The notes beneath the pieces are model-generated. The model saw only the letters and a list, made by a program, of their open reading frames with translations, had not been told where the DNA came from and did not search any database. A stretch of DNA of 18,246 bases, from assembly GCF_004359215.1 (NCBI RefSeq), contig NC_090614.1, positions 538,715 through 556,960 of the forward strand. The letters run 5' to 3'. Positions 1 to 7,933 of the stretch are shown here, in pieces (position 1 is the stretch's first letter; each line of letters opens with the position of its first letter). The DNA is from Bremia lactucae (lineage: Eukaryota; Oomycota; Peronosporomycetes; Peronosporales; Peronosporaceae). The position numbers were made by a program, and so were the translations under genes.

Positions 1-344
1 CTAGCGTCATCCGTTACGCGAGGTATCTAGAAAGATACGCTCGCAATACATATTAAGTGTTATCTATAGAGATGACATTTTAATTGGTAAAAATAGGTAT
101 TTATATTTAATACGATTAAATATAAATCAGTCTGAAAACTACTTCCTACTTGGTATGTGCGCACGAGGAGCCGGATTACCGCTCCCGTGACGACACTTAA
201 CCAGAGTACTTAGTGCGTTGGGTGGGGTCGCTTACGCGCCCACTACAACTACCTCACTGCACGCAAGAGAAGCTGGTTAAACCGCTTCCTCGCTGTGCTA
301 GGGTGTGCGTCCAAGTAGAGCGTGGCCGCATTACGACCGTTACA
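1..344. repeat. possible LTR remnant (3' end)
   Basis: No coding potential is visible. The block 150-344 is GC-richer than its AT-rich surroundings and ends at 344 in CGACCGTTACA, close to the CCCCGTTACA ends of the LTRs at 14713 and 15718. A matching TGTAACGG start was not found, so it would have to be truncated or lie upstream of the window. This is weak, inference-level support for an LTR end of a different family. Confidence 0.25.
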
Positions 345-589
345 CCATTACAGTAAATGAAGGACTTCATTAAACATGTAAAATATAGCTAAGAGCAAAA
401 TTCATACATAAAGTTGTTTTCGAGAAGGAAACTTTTTGCAATTTTGCCGTCAGATGCACTGTTTTTCGTTGTGAGAATAAGATTTATAATCTTGCAACCT
501 CTTAGCAAATGACAAGCAACTTCGCTAACCACGCACGCTCATTTGGTAGCAATTCGGGTCCCGCTTTCTAATCATAAAGCGAACTTCGT
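345..589. other. unassigned AT-rich spacer
   Basis: The stretch between the possible LTR end and the first recognisable integrase codons holds no ORF, repeat or motif that I can support. It may be an older, fully decayed part of the neighbouring retroelement or host intergenic DNA. Confidence 0.4.
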
Positions 590-597
590 AACAATCG

Positions 598-1768
598 CAT
601 CCAACAGAGTGTTGGCAGTCCGTATCGATGGACTTCGTCTTCGGATTTCCCAAAGACGATCACAAAAACAACGGAATCCTTGTTTTTGCAGACGGAGCCA
701 GCAAGATGGTACATCTTGCTGCAAGACCCAGGGTCGATCACGGCTCCGGGCTGTGCCCGTGTCTTTATCGACACGGTATCCAACTCCACGGATTACCCCG
801 TGAATTGGTCTCGGATAGAGACCTACGGTTCACGGCGGAGTTCTGGCAATCCGTGTTCCGATCTCACGGAACATGGCTGACTATATCTACATCCGATTAC
901 CCAGAAACAGATGGTCAAACAGAACGCGTAAATCGCGTCCTCGAAGGGATACTTCGAGGTTACGTCCAATCGTATCCGAATTGGAGCGAGTTTTACCGAT
1001 CGTCGAATTCGCCATCAATTAATTGGTGCATGCGGTTACAACGCATACACCGTTCTTCGTGAATGTCTTGCGCCATCCTCGCATACCTACCCAATTAGAG
1101 GGATCCTCTAGTTTAAGGGGGGGGACTCGCACGAGCAAAACCACGTCTGGCTCATGCTCATCACGCGTCGAAGTTAACAATGACGCGAGTGATGTCGATG
1201 TCGAAGAAATCGACATCGAAGATGAGAAAAATCTCATGGCAGTACGCACAAAGCGTTCTGAAAAAGACAAATCAAATGAGTCAGCAGAAGAATTTCTGCT
1301 AACTCGAGAATCAATAATCCGTTTTTTTCAGTATTCCATTGCTAACGCAGTGGACCGTCAGAAACGGAATGCAGACAAACATGGAAGATCAAATGTTTAT
1401 TCATTTTTAATAAATAATCTAGTGCGTAAACCTACCTAAGCGATTAGTCACTAATATGGGTAGCAGTAAACTACTACCTAAGTTCATTGGGCCTTTCCGT
1501 GTAGTGCATGCAGAGGCAATGCGTACACAATAGAATTGCCACGTTTTACGTTGGTCGGCTCCGCCCGTACCATCAGTACGCGCTTTCTTCCGAGGACGGA
1601 TCTGACCACCCTTTTCAAGAATCCCTAAAAGATTCTTGTGATCGCGAAACGGATTCTCATGTTGAATCTGGAGTTTCTCATGCCGGTTCCGAATTTCCTC
1701 GAAACGGCGATGAGCTGACGACAGCTCATCACGAAGAGCGTGATATTTCCGTCCGTACTCCAACATGA
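598..1768 (+). pseudogene. Ty3/Gypsy integrase and pol C-terminus, broken
   Basis: This is the integrase catalytic core and C-terminal part of a Ty3/Gypsy Pol polyprotein, which would insert element cDNA into the host genome. The DD35E triad is visible: Asp in SMDF (about 627-638), Asp in VSDRD (about 811-825), and Glu of DGQTER exactly 35 residues later (about 910-927). The C-terminal region follows with an acidic, Ser-rich stretch (about 1150-1290), a DRQKRNAD block (about 1350-1375), and remains of the KFIGPFRV and RLRPYHQY motifs (about 1480-1575). The reading frame changes within 730-780, near 990-1020 and between 1410 and 1550, so it cannot make a functional enzyme. The last part, 1508-1768, is open again and lies antisense to the ORF at 1419-1925. 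A 22-bp hairpin present in the right copy is missing near 1542. Confidence 0.85.
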
Positions 1769-2420
1769 AGTACGCAATCTTCGAATGGACTTTTAACCGC
1801 TCGATATGGTGAGCTCGCATCGTCTGCTCCAACGAGCGACGCTTGCCACGCTCGTGGTCAAGTCCCTCCTCCAAATTATGGAGGAAGCGATCGAGTTTGT
1901 CGATCTTCGACTCTAGATCCGACATACGGTTCGGATCAAATTATCCTCCTCCGCCACAACGATTGGTGAATTCCCACGGTAGTCAACGTTTCCTTGTGGA
2001 GCGTATCCAGAACCACCGTGATGTGAAGGGGCAGCGAACGAGTTATCTTGTTAGCTGGCACGGTTATCCACCTTCACATGACAGCCGGTAGCCTCGTTCC
2101 CAGCTGGTTGCTGACGTTGAGGGCCTCGTTCGTCAGTTTTGACGAGACCCATCCGATGGTATAAAAGGCCCATCCGAAAACACGCGCCCCTGGCGCTTAT
2201 AAATCGATTGAAAAACGTCAATCGCATCCCGCATCTCAATAGATATGCGAGCCCTTCCCCAGTGTGAAGAAACGGAATAGACATCCCCTTTTACCCTCTT
2301 CGAGTGTCAACACAACCCGGACAGGGATCCTTGCCTTATGTCACAATCCCGACAAAGCTGTGTGTCCAATGGTGTGGCAATCACATTGCTTTTGCAGGGC
2401 CTAGTGGAATTAGGCAATTC
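1419..2420 (-). pseudogene. antisense ORF of the retroelement (left copy), coiled-coil C-terminus
   Basis: This runs opposite to the integrase. The segment from ATG 1925 down to 1419 is open for 168 codons and begins MSDLESKIDKLDRFL. About 100 residues follow with heptad-like spacing of Leu, Ile and aromatic residues and many Glu, Lys and Arg, which suggests a coiled coil. Upstream on the same strand, 2051-2420 carries the homologue of the middle part of the right-hand copy (RGPQRQQ, HVKVD, and a C-x2-C...RQ motif near 2340-2365), but frame changes interrupt it. The 3' end overlaps the tail of pol. I do not recognise the family. Because the same arrangement occurs at 15836-17560, it is most likely an extra gene of the element rather than chance. 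Its function is unknown. Confidence 0.6.
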
Positions 2421-2668
2421 TACATGTGACACAGAAATTTAATAATATATATGTTTTTTGGCGCAAAAGTTATTGTAAAATTGTCGATGCAGAGCGTCAA
2501 CCTTAAAGAACCAACAGAATCAGCCAAGGCGTTTATGTACTTTGAAAAAAGGATTTTGTTAGTCATAATATTCTGCAGAAATATTATATTGAATAGGATG
2601 CGGGACGAAATTTACGGATTTATGAACCAATTAAAACGCATAACTTTGTCCATCCTGAAGCTTTTTTG
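2421..2668 (+). promoter_or_regulatory. upstream region of the PSMG2 gene
   Basis: This AT-rich spacer of about 250 bp lies between the truncated retroelement and the chaperone start codon and must hold the promoter and 5' UTR. A TA-rich stretch lies at 2441-2455. A long T run just precedes the ATG (2662-2667). No clear initiator can be defined by eye. The 72-codon ORF at 2451-2669 has no recognisable features and is treated as noise. Confidence 0.4.
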
Positions 2669-3892
2669 ATGGAGTTCTACCCACATGATGCATCGAATGC
2701 CGCTGACGCCAATGCGTGCGCCGCCATGTTCGCAGATACTACACTTCTTTTGGTGCGCAAATTCTTTTCTTACGCCTATATTTTCATAAGACGTTTGCAT
2801 TGTAAGATCGTTACGAATTGACCTAATTGTGCATCATTCCTGCTGCAAGCCCGCGATCTCCAACGCAAATCTGGGCCAGCTAACTTTAGACCTTGTGATC
2901 AACACACTGCTGCAAATTGGAGACAAATTCGTACGACGAATAATTATCTTACTATATATAACCTTGTATTAATTTTAACACGTTGGTCCTGGAACTGTAG
3001 GGCGCAAAGCTGACGCGCGTCGGCCACCTGCTCAGTCAAGTAGCTCCTCCAATTGCAGGCAGCGCAGCATTCACTGGACAGCATGGTCTATGTCTTAATC
3101 TCGAGGGTACGTTTTTCTGTCTGTGGATAAAAACTTACGAGATTTAAAGACGAATATCGTCGTAATTTGATAATAGTGTACCAATGCAAGGAGAAAAACC
3201 TCACAATTATTCAGCAACGAGCTCTTGTGTTGCCGGTACATGCTACGTTAGCAACCAAAATTTCTTAAAATTTATTTCTTATATTGTTGCTGTAGGGACG
3301 TGCGCGTGCATTTGTTCAAGAAATTCTTGACTGGGCAATTACGAGCAAAGTGGCAACACTTGGTGTAATAGCAGGATGCGACGATATGCTGCGTCACGAT
3401 CGCAATATGATCAGGTTGGATACATTTTTAATTCGCTACTAGCAATGCGTAGACTAAGCCAATTTATTTCTGTATAGTCGTCCAATCCGCACGATTTGTT
3501 CTTCTGATCAATTGGTTGGGGAATGCTTAACGCGCTTTGAGGGTTTGGCAATTAGCGCAAGTGGTGCTTTAGAAGTGATAGAGACTTCCTCCTTATCGAC
3601 CGACCAGTGGACATTAATCCGCGGTGCTGGCCTCGCTCCACTCCTCCATGCTCAGTGTGATGAGAAGAAAGTCCCCTTTATCGCGTGGGTGATGCCATGT
3701 GCAGAGGGGAATAATGTACCGGACGCAATTGCCATGACGACGCAGCTTTTTCGCTCACTAAGAATTGATCTCCAGCCTACGAAAACCGTTGCTTCCATGC
3801 CTCTTTCAACGTCGCCAACACTTTCATTTGCCTTTCCGCATTCATGGAATCAGCTCTTTGGTAGAAGTCCGGATGTATCGCTGTACTTGTAA
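2669..3892 (+). CDS. PSMG2: proteasome assembly chaperone 2 (PSMG2/PAC2 homologue), six exons
   Basis: In known homologues PAC2 pairs with PAC1 and helps assemble the alpha ring of the 20S proteasome. I read six exons: 2669-2752, 2850-2930, 3001-3106, 3177-3235, 3296-3414 and 3478-3892. All introns are GT-AG, of 97, 70, 70, 60 and 63 bp, and the total is about 287 residues (human PSMG2 is about 264). Support comes from motifs known in the family: the N-terminal PAIS-ANLGQLTLDLVINTL strand and helix (exons 1-2), AGSAAF and LCLNLEVY (exons 3-4), the acidic-Gly-Asn-Val-Pro-Asp-Ala block (AEGNNVPDA, around 3702-3728) and the C-terminal PHSWNQLFG near 3837-3863. ATG 2669 is chosen because it opens the exon that joins in frame to the conserved PAIS strand. 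The donors of introns 1 and 2 are the least certain. The gene converges with the nuclease gene downstream. Confidence 0.85.
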
Positions 3893-4104
3893 TAGAAAAT
3901 TGCCAAGAGACTGCAATACTTTATAAAATCCTTTTCTGCGCATCGCATTTATGATAAACACATCAAGAAGAAGTCCCTTGCTGTGATACTAATCTTGTAT
4001 TCTGAATCTATAATAATAATGAGGCTTCAAGATACTAATAATCTCGAATTATTATTTCTAAGCGACACTGCTTTCACTTAATAAACGAGATTTTTTTTTC
4101 AACT
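3893..4104. other. convergent intergenic region with poly(A) signal
   Basis: This is the 212 bp between two tail-to-tail stop codons. It is AT-rich and contains AATAAA at 4080-4085 on the plus strand, a candidate poly(A) signal for PSMG2 although 188 bp past its stop, and a T run at 4090-4099. The 3' UTRs of the two genes must overlap or nearly overlap here. Confidence 0.5.
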
Positions 4105-7100
4105 TTATCCTTTCAACCTATCTTTTGCTAATTGGCGTGCTTCATCCGTGGCAAAATGACAAGCAGATTGGGCATACGGACAGAAAGCGCATTCAGCAAA
4201 ACTCGGTCTCGCCTCAAAGTTTCCACGCCGTAGACTCGATGCTACGTCGACAATCGCATCAATCGCTTCCTGCTCGACTTTGTCCGAAAAAGGCACAAAT
4301 CCCTTTTCAATTGCAACTTTCGGTGTAGATTCTGTCTTGATTCTATCGCTTTGATTTCCACCAATTTGCTGAAGTGTAGCCCCGTACGGTGCCTCGCCAT
4401 ATACTTGACGCAGCGCATACATGTATAGTTTTAATTGTAAACTGTCAATCGCGAGTTTCTGCATATTACGCAGAGTACCCCCCATATTCGACTTGAATTC
4501 CTTCACAACAAAACTAGAAGTGCCATCGCCAATTGGATTCAATACAAGGTCAACGCGATCCCATACACCACGTAGCTCTACGTTCGCTTCAGAAACATGG
4601 AAAGAAAACGCTTGTTCGACGCAAACGATTTCTTTCAATTGCGTGTCCCAGAAATGCATTCCCATGAATTCGTTTAATGCGTTTAAGCCACGCTCGTATA
4701 CTACAAAAGCCTGTTCCTCGGACGCAAAGAGTCCATATCCGTCTTGACTCCATGATTGCTCGAACGCTTTGGTTGCTTTTGCAGCTGCAAGTGTCTTTAT
4801 TTCTTCCGTGATTTTTCCATGCCGTTGCGCTTGAGCAAGATACGTTGCAAATGCTGCAACAGCTGCATGGAGAGCACTTCCATACATCATGGACGTCGAC
4901 ACGTTTCCGTTAAGCTTCATTATACGACCAAGATAATACCGATGTGGGCAACGCTGGTATGTGGCAATTTGGGAATACGATAAATGCGACGGCTCGTGTG
5001 AAAACGTCGTCACTACACGTGCACGAGAGTGAGGCATCTTGTTGCTATAGGCAGGAGACTCTTTGTGTGGAGTCTCGATTTCTTGTTTCTGGTCCAAAGG
5101 AATGGCTAATTCGTTCTCTCTGCTTCGACTACGTTTCATACTTGAAGACAATAGCATCCGCTTTATAAGCTGATACATTCTATCCATGACTTTGGACAAA
5201 GTTGTTGAGAAAGTATGGTCCGATTGATCTTGATTAATCAATAAATGACGTCGAATGGAGTCCTTTGATGAGACATTGGAATCATTTGATTCAGTGTCTT
5301 GGCTGTTGCGATTCAAAACAATTGCTTTTGAATCACTGTTTTGATTCCAGAGTGGATGAAAGATTCGACTTAAGCTTTCGCGCTTGGAGGAAGGAAACGT
5401 GACAAGGTTCGTATATGAAAGCACAAGTTCGGTGTACTCAACTCGCATTAGAGCTTCGTACACGAGTCGTTCGCACTGTTCAAGGTAGTGTGAACGTGTC
5501 TGGACTGGAAAGGGCTTTCTTAAAAGCTCATATGGAAGCGGTAGCGTTAAACGCTTCATTCGTCCTGGAAACTTACTGTCACGCATTGACATAAAGATTA
5601 AAACATGGTGAGAATCCTCCTCTTCCCCTTTCGAGGCCATAGCTGACTCGAGCGCATGTTTAGTCAATGGAAGTACACGTATACATCCACGCCCCATCTC
5701 ATTGTTCATTTGATTATGTTCTAACGTGTCTTCCCGTGATATTGACGAAGTCAAAGCAGTCTCTCGTAGGTGTTGTAAATATGGGACTACAAACGTTAAT
5801 TGTTCACTTTTGACAATACTCTGTGCCATCTCGAGCTCCCGTAAGAAATCAGCAAGACATGACGACTCGTGCTCCTGTGCCACGGAACTAGGACAAAGCA
5901 CCGCTTCTAGTTTCCCAGACTTTTGTAGGAATCGGTGCACAATTTCTACTGTCGACAATTGATGACTTTCATCGCGCAGCTGCTTCATAAGAGTTATAAA
6001 CGAGCTCGCTTTTTGAAAACCATTTTCAATGGCAAGAGCTACTGATTTCGGCAGCTCTGCCACTTTGTCTTTTCTTATCAATTGCGACGTTGTTTCAAAT
6101 GTTTTTTCGTGACTTTGAATAAAAGTTTCTAGAACGACAAAGAGATTCGCATGACTTTGGTGGTTTTTCTCCATTAACCACGATAAAAGCTCGGCTGGTA
6201 AATCTACATAGTCCGAGCGTAATACGTTATACAGGTGGCGCGAATCACTAGGAAAGCACAAGGCACACAAGAGTGAATACACGGCATTGACGCCTGGTTC
6301 GTCAAAGAGATGAATGAATCCACCTCTTGCATTTGTTGTTGCAGCAAAGCTTGGATTCGGGATTTGGATCGAAAGTCCTTGATTTCTAAAACCCATTGCA
6401 ATGCGATGGACATCAGCATTGGAAGGACACAGCACCGTGGCTTGAATTGTAGCACTTGACTGCCTTTTTTGAGATAAAAACGTGCTTATTTCGTTGACTT
6501 CGGCTTCGAAAGTATCAAATTTTAAGCATTGCAGTGGTACAGGACATTCAATGCGTCCTAAAAGCTTAGCATTCGATGTCAAGACTTGCTTGGCAAACAT
6601 TTGTCTCTTTGCTCGCTTCTCCAGTGCTTTATCAAAAGATTTGACACAATGAGTCACTTGATGTTCACGACCAATACAGGAAGCTGTCATTTCTAATTGC
6701 TGCTCTAAAAGCAGAGTTCGAGAACATTGTTCGGTATCTAGTAGCACGCTACTGAAACTCGCACTAGATTGGATGCTTTCTTGAGCGCATAAGTGTCCAA
6801 TTAGTCTTGCCATTGCAGACGTCATTCGGTGCACGTCGTCGACTACCACATCTGTATACGCTTGTACTGCAATTCGACTAAACTCCATTTCTTGCTCAGT
6901 CACGCTTTCTCTCTGCACGCCACAGAGTTCCAGCATTTCCAGCACTAGACCGTCCCATGACGTGACGTTCTGTTGGCTCAAGACGTTGTGATACCTTCGA
7001 TACATTGACGCTAGTTCACGTGAAAGGTGTTCACTAGAAGTAGCAGCAACAGCCTCGTACTGTTCAATACTGACGCCTTCTTGTTCTAATAGCCTAAAGA

Positions 7101-7608
7101 GCTGCAGTAAATCGTGCACTCCTTTGCGTCGTTGAAGCGTGGATGTGGTCGAATTACCCGCCAGTGCAATCCCGTTGTGTAGTAGTAATGCCAATAGCTG
7201 GGCGCTATTGAAGATTCGACGCTCACGCCCGCTCTCACGCAGTAATAGCTGGCAGAATTCGCGCACACCGAAAATTCCGTGGCCATGGCGCTCTAGCTCA
7301 AATGCGGGCGATTCATTCTCCAGTATCTTACGCACAGACGAATTAACTGCGGAGCTTCCAGTGAGAAAAAGTACGCGACGATGGGGCTGCTGGAGAAGCG
7401 AGCGCATGCGCTGCAAGGCTTTGTGGTTGGGCAAAGTAGTGACCAAGCTTTCATGTACAACGGAAGGGCTGACGGGTGGGATTTTCGGCAGATTCATAGG
7501 AAAAGAGCTATAGAATAGTCGATTAGAGTTATAAGTAGAGATAGACGTCTTGCGCACAGGCGTGCAGCGACGCAGCGACCGCCACGCTACGTCTACTTGT
7601 CGAGCCAT
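4105..7608 (-). CDS. AddB-like helicase/nuclease with Fe-S PD-(D/E)XK domain, probably mitochondrial
   Basis: This is a single 1167-codon exon. The first ATG is at 7608; an extension to 7617 would begin with TTG. The first 40 residues are rich in Arg and Ser with a single acidic residue, which fits a mitochondrial leader. Residues about 75-300 resemble the start of a UvrD/AddB helicase, but the Walker A position (near 83-92) lacks GxGKT. A Walker B-like VVVDDVHR lies at 254-261. A motif V-like VLIFMSMRDSKFPG is at 669-682, and a motif VI-like stretch near 709-732 reads EQCERLVYEALMR. The C-terminal domain (about 870-1165) is a RecB-type nuclease: Cys887, His914, the DRVD block 1017-1020, Glu1037-x-Lys1039, a Q...Y motif at 1058-1062, and Cys1140, Cys1143 and Cys1150, which would hold a 4Fe-4S cluster. 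This matches AddB of bacterial AddAB, which processes broken DNA ends. A role in organelle DNA repair or degradation is inference. Confidence 0.82.
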   Translation of the reverse strand: MARQVDVAWRSLRRCTPVRKTSISTYNSNRLFYSSFPMNLPKIPPVSPSVVHESLVTTLPNHKALQRMRSLLQQPHRRVLFLTGSSAVNSSVRKILENESPAFELERHGHGIFGVREFCQLLLRESGRERRIFNSAQLLALLLHNGIALAGNSTTSTLQRRKGVHDLLQLFRLLEQEGVSIEQYEAVAATSSEHLSRELASMYRRYHNVLSQQNVTSWDGLVLEMLELCGVQRESVTEQEMEFSRIAVQAYTDVVVDDVHRMTSAMARLIGHLCAQESIQSSASFSSVLLDTEQCSRTLLLEQQLEMTASCIGREHQVTHCVKSFDKALEKRAKRQMFAKQVLTSNAKLLGRIECPVPLQCLKFDTFEAEVNEISTFLSQKRQSSATIQATVLCPSNADVHRIAMGFRNQGLSIQIPNPSFAATTNARGGFIHLFDEPGVNAVYSLLCALCFPSDSRHLYNVLRSDYVDLPAELLSWLMEKNHQSHANLFVVLETFIQSHEKTFETTSQLIRKDKVAELPKSVALAIENGFQKASSFITLMKQLRDESHQLSTVEIVHRFLQKSGKLEAVLCPSSVAQEHESSCLADFLRELEMAQSIVKSEQLTFVVPYLQHLRETALTSSISREDTLEHNQMNNEMGRGCIRVLPLTKHALESAMASKGEEEDSHHVLIFMSMRDSKFPGRMKRLTLPLPYELLRKPFPVQTRSHYLEQCERLVYEALMRVEYTELVLSYTNLVTFPSSKRESLSRIFHPLWNQNSDSKAIVLNRNSQDTESNDSNVSSKDSIRRHLLINQDQSDHTFSTTLSKVMDRMYQLIKRMLLSSSMKRSRSRENELAIPLDQKQEIETPHKESPAYSNKMPHSRARVVTTFSHEPSHLSYSQIATYQRCPHRYYLGRIMKLNGNVSTSMMYGSALHAAVAAFATYLAQAQRHGKITEEIKTLAAAKATKAFEQSWSQDGYGLFASEEQAFVVYERGLNALNEFMGMHFWDTQLKEIVCVEQAFSFHVSEANVELRGVWDRVDLVLNPIGDGTSSFVVKEFKSNMGGTLRNMQKLAIDSLQLKLYMYALRQVYGEAPYGATLQQIGGNQSDRIKTESTPKVAIEKGFVPFSDKVEQEAIDAIVDVASSLRRGNFEARPSFAECAFCPYAQSACHFATDEARQLAKDRLKG

Positions 7609-7798
7609 TTTGGCCAAAGGTCAAAAGAGCTTGCTGGGAGTTGACATTCGAAAAGCTCATTTATTTATTTCAAATTGGGTTTTATTAAAACTTTTAATTT
7701 AAATTCCAAATGCAAATCCGTCAATGACTCATATATGATAGGAGAATCGACCGGGTAGTCATTATTTGATATATCCCTTTTTGCTGATGCGTTTTTTT
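7609..7798 (-). promoter_or_regulatory. upstream region of the AddB-like gene
   Basis: AT-rich spacer between the start codon at 7608 and the decayed retroelement. It must contain the 5' UTR and probably the core promoter. No specific element can be assigned by eye beyond TA- and T-rich stretches (7660-7700, 7770-7799). Confidence 0.35.
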
Positions 7799-7933
7799 TC
7801 ACAATTGTTTGTGGCGTAAAGGTTTCATCGAAAACTCCAAATCACACCACAACAGTGGAGCAGCATCACATGTTGGAAAGAGTTCCTCTTTAAGCCGTTT
7901 ATACCATACCGTATTATTCGAATCTTTAATCAT
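7799..7933 (-). CDS. small ORF, 44 codons, unknown
   Basis: A short minus-strand ORF starts at ATG 7933 and stops at TGA 7799. It has a balanced composition with several Trp and Cys (VWYKRLKEELFP, LLWCDLEF), which is unusual for random AT-rich DNA. It starts just after the last recognisable pol codons of the neighbouring element. It could be the tail of that element's pol in another frame, a remnant of a host exon, or chance. I do not recognise it. Confidence 0.2.
   Translation of the reverse strand: MIKDSNNTVWYKRLKEELFPTCDAAPLLWCDLEFSMKPLRHKQL

Larger units (their letters stand above)
590..2420 (+). mobile_element. Ty3/Gypsy element, 3' portion (left copy)
   Basis: This plus-strand fragment starts inside integrase and continues through the pol 3' end into an antisense ORF. 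It is truncated at both ends: gag, protease, RT and LTRs are absent. The stretch 600-2400 is homologous, in inverted orientation, to about 16680-18246, so the window carries two large inverted copies of one family. The right boundary near 2400-2420 is where similarity to the right copy fades, about 250 bp before the PSMG2 start codon. Confidence 0.8.

Noticed and set aside
2451..2669. 72-codon plus-strand ORF upstream of PSMG2
   Set aside because: AT-rich composition, no recognisable motif, and it ends exactly where the PSMG2 exon 1 begins in another frame. Treated as 5' region.
4125..7513. Plus-strand ORFs of 66-124 codons opposite the AddB-like gene
   Set aside because: They are shadows of the long minus-strand coding sequence, with no protein-family motifs.
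7609..7617. Start of the AddB-like protein at 7617
   Set aside because: The first codon there is TTG. The first ATG in frame is at 7608, and eukaryotic initiation at TTG is unlikely.
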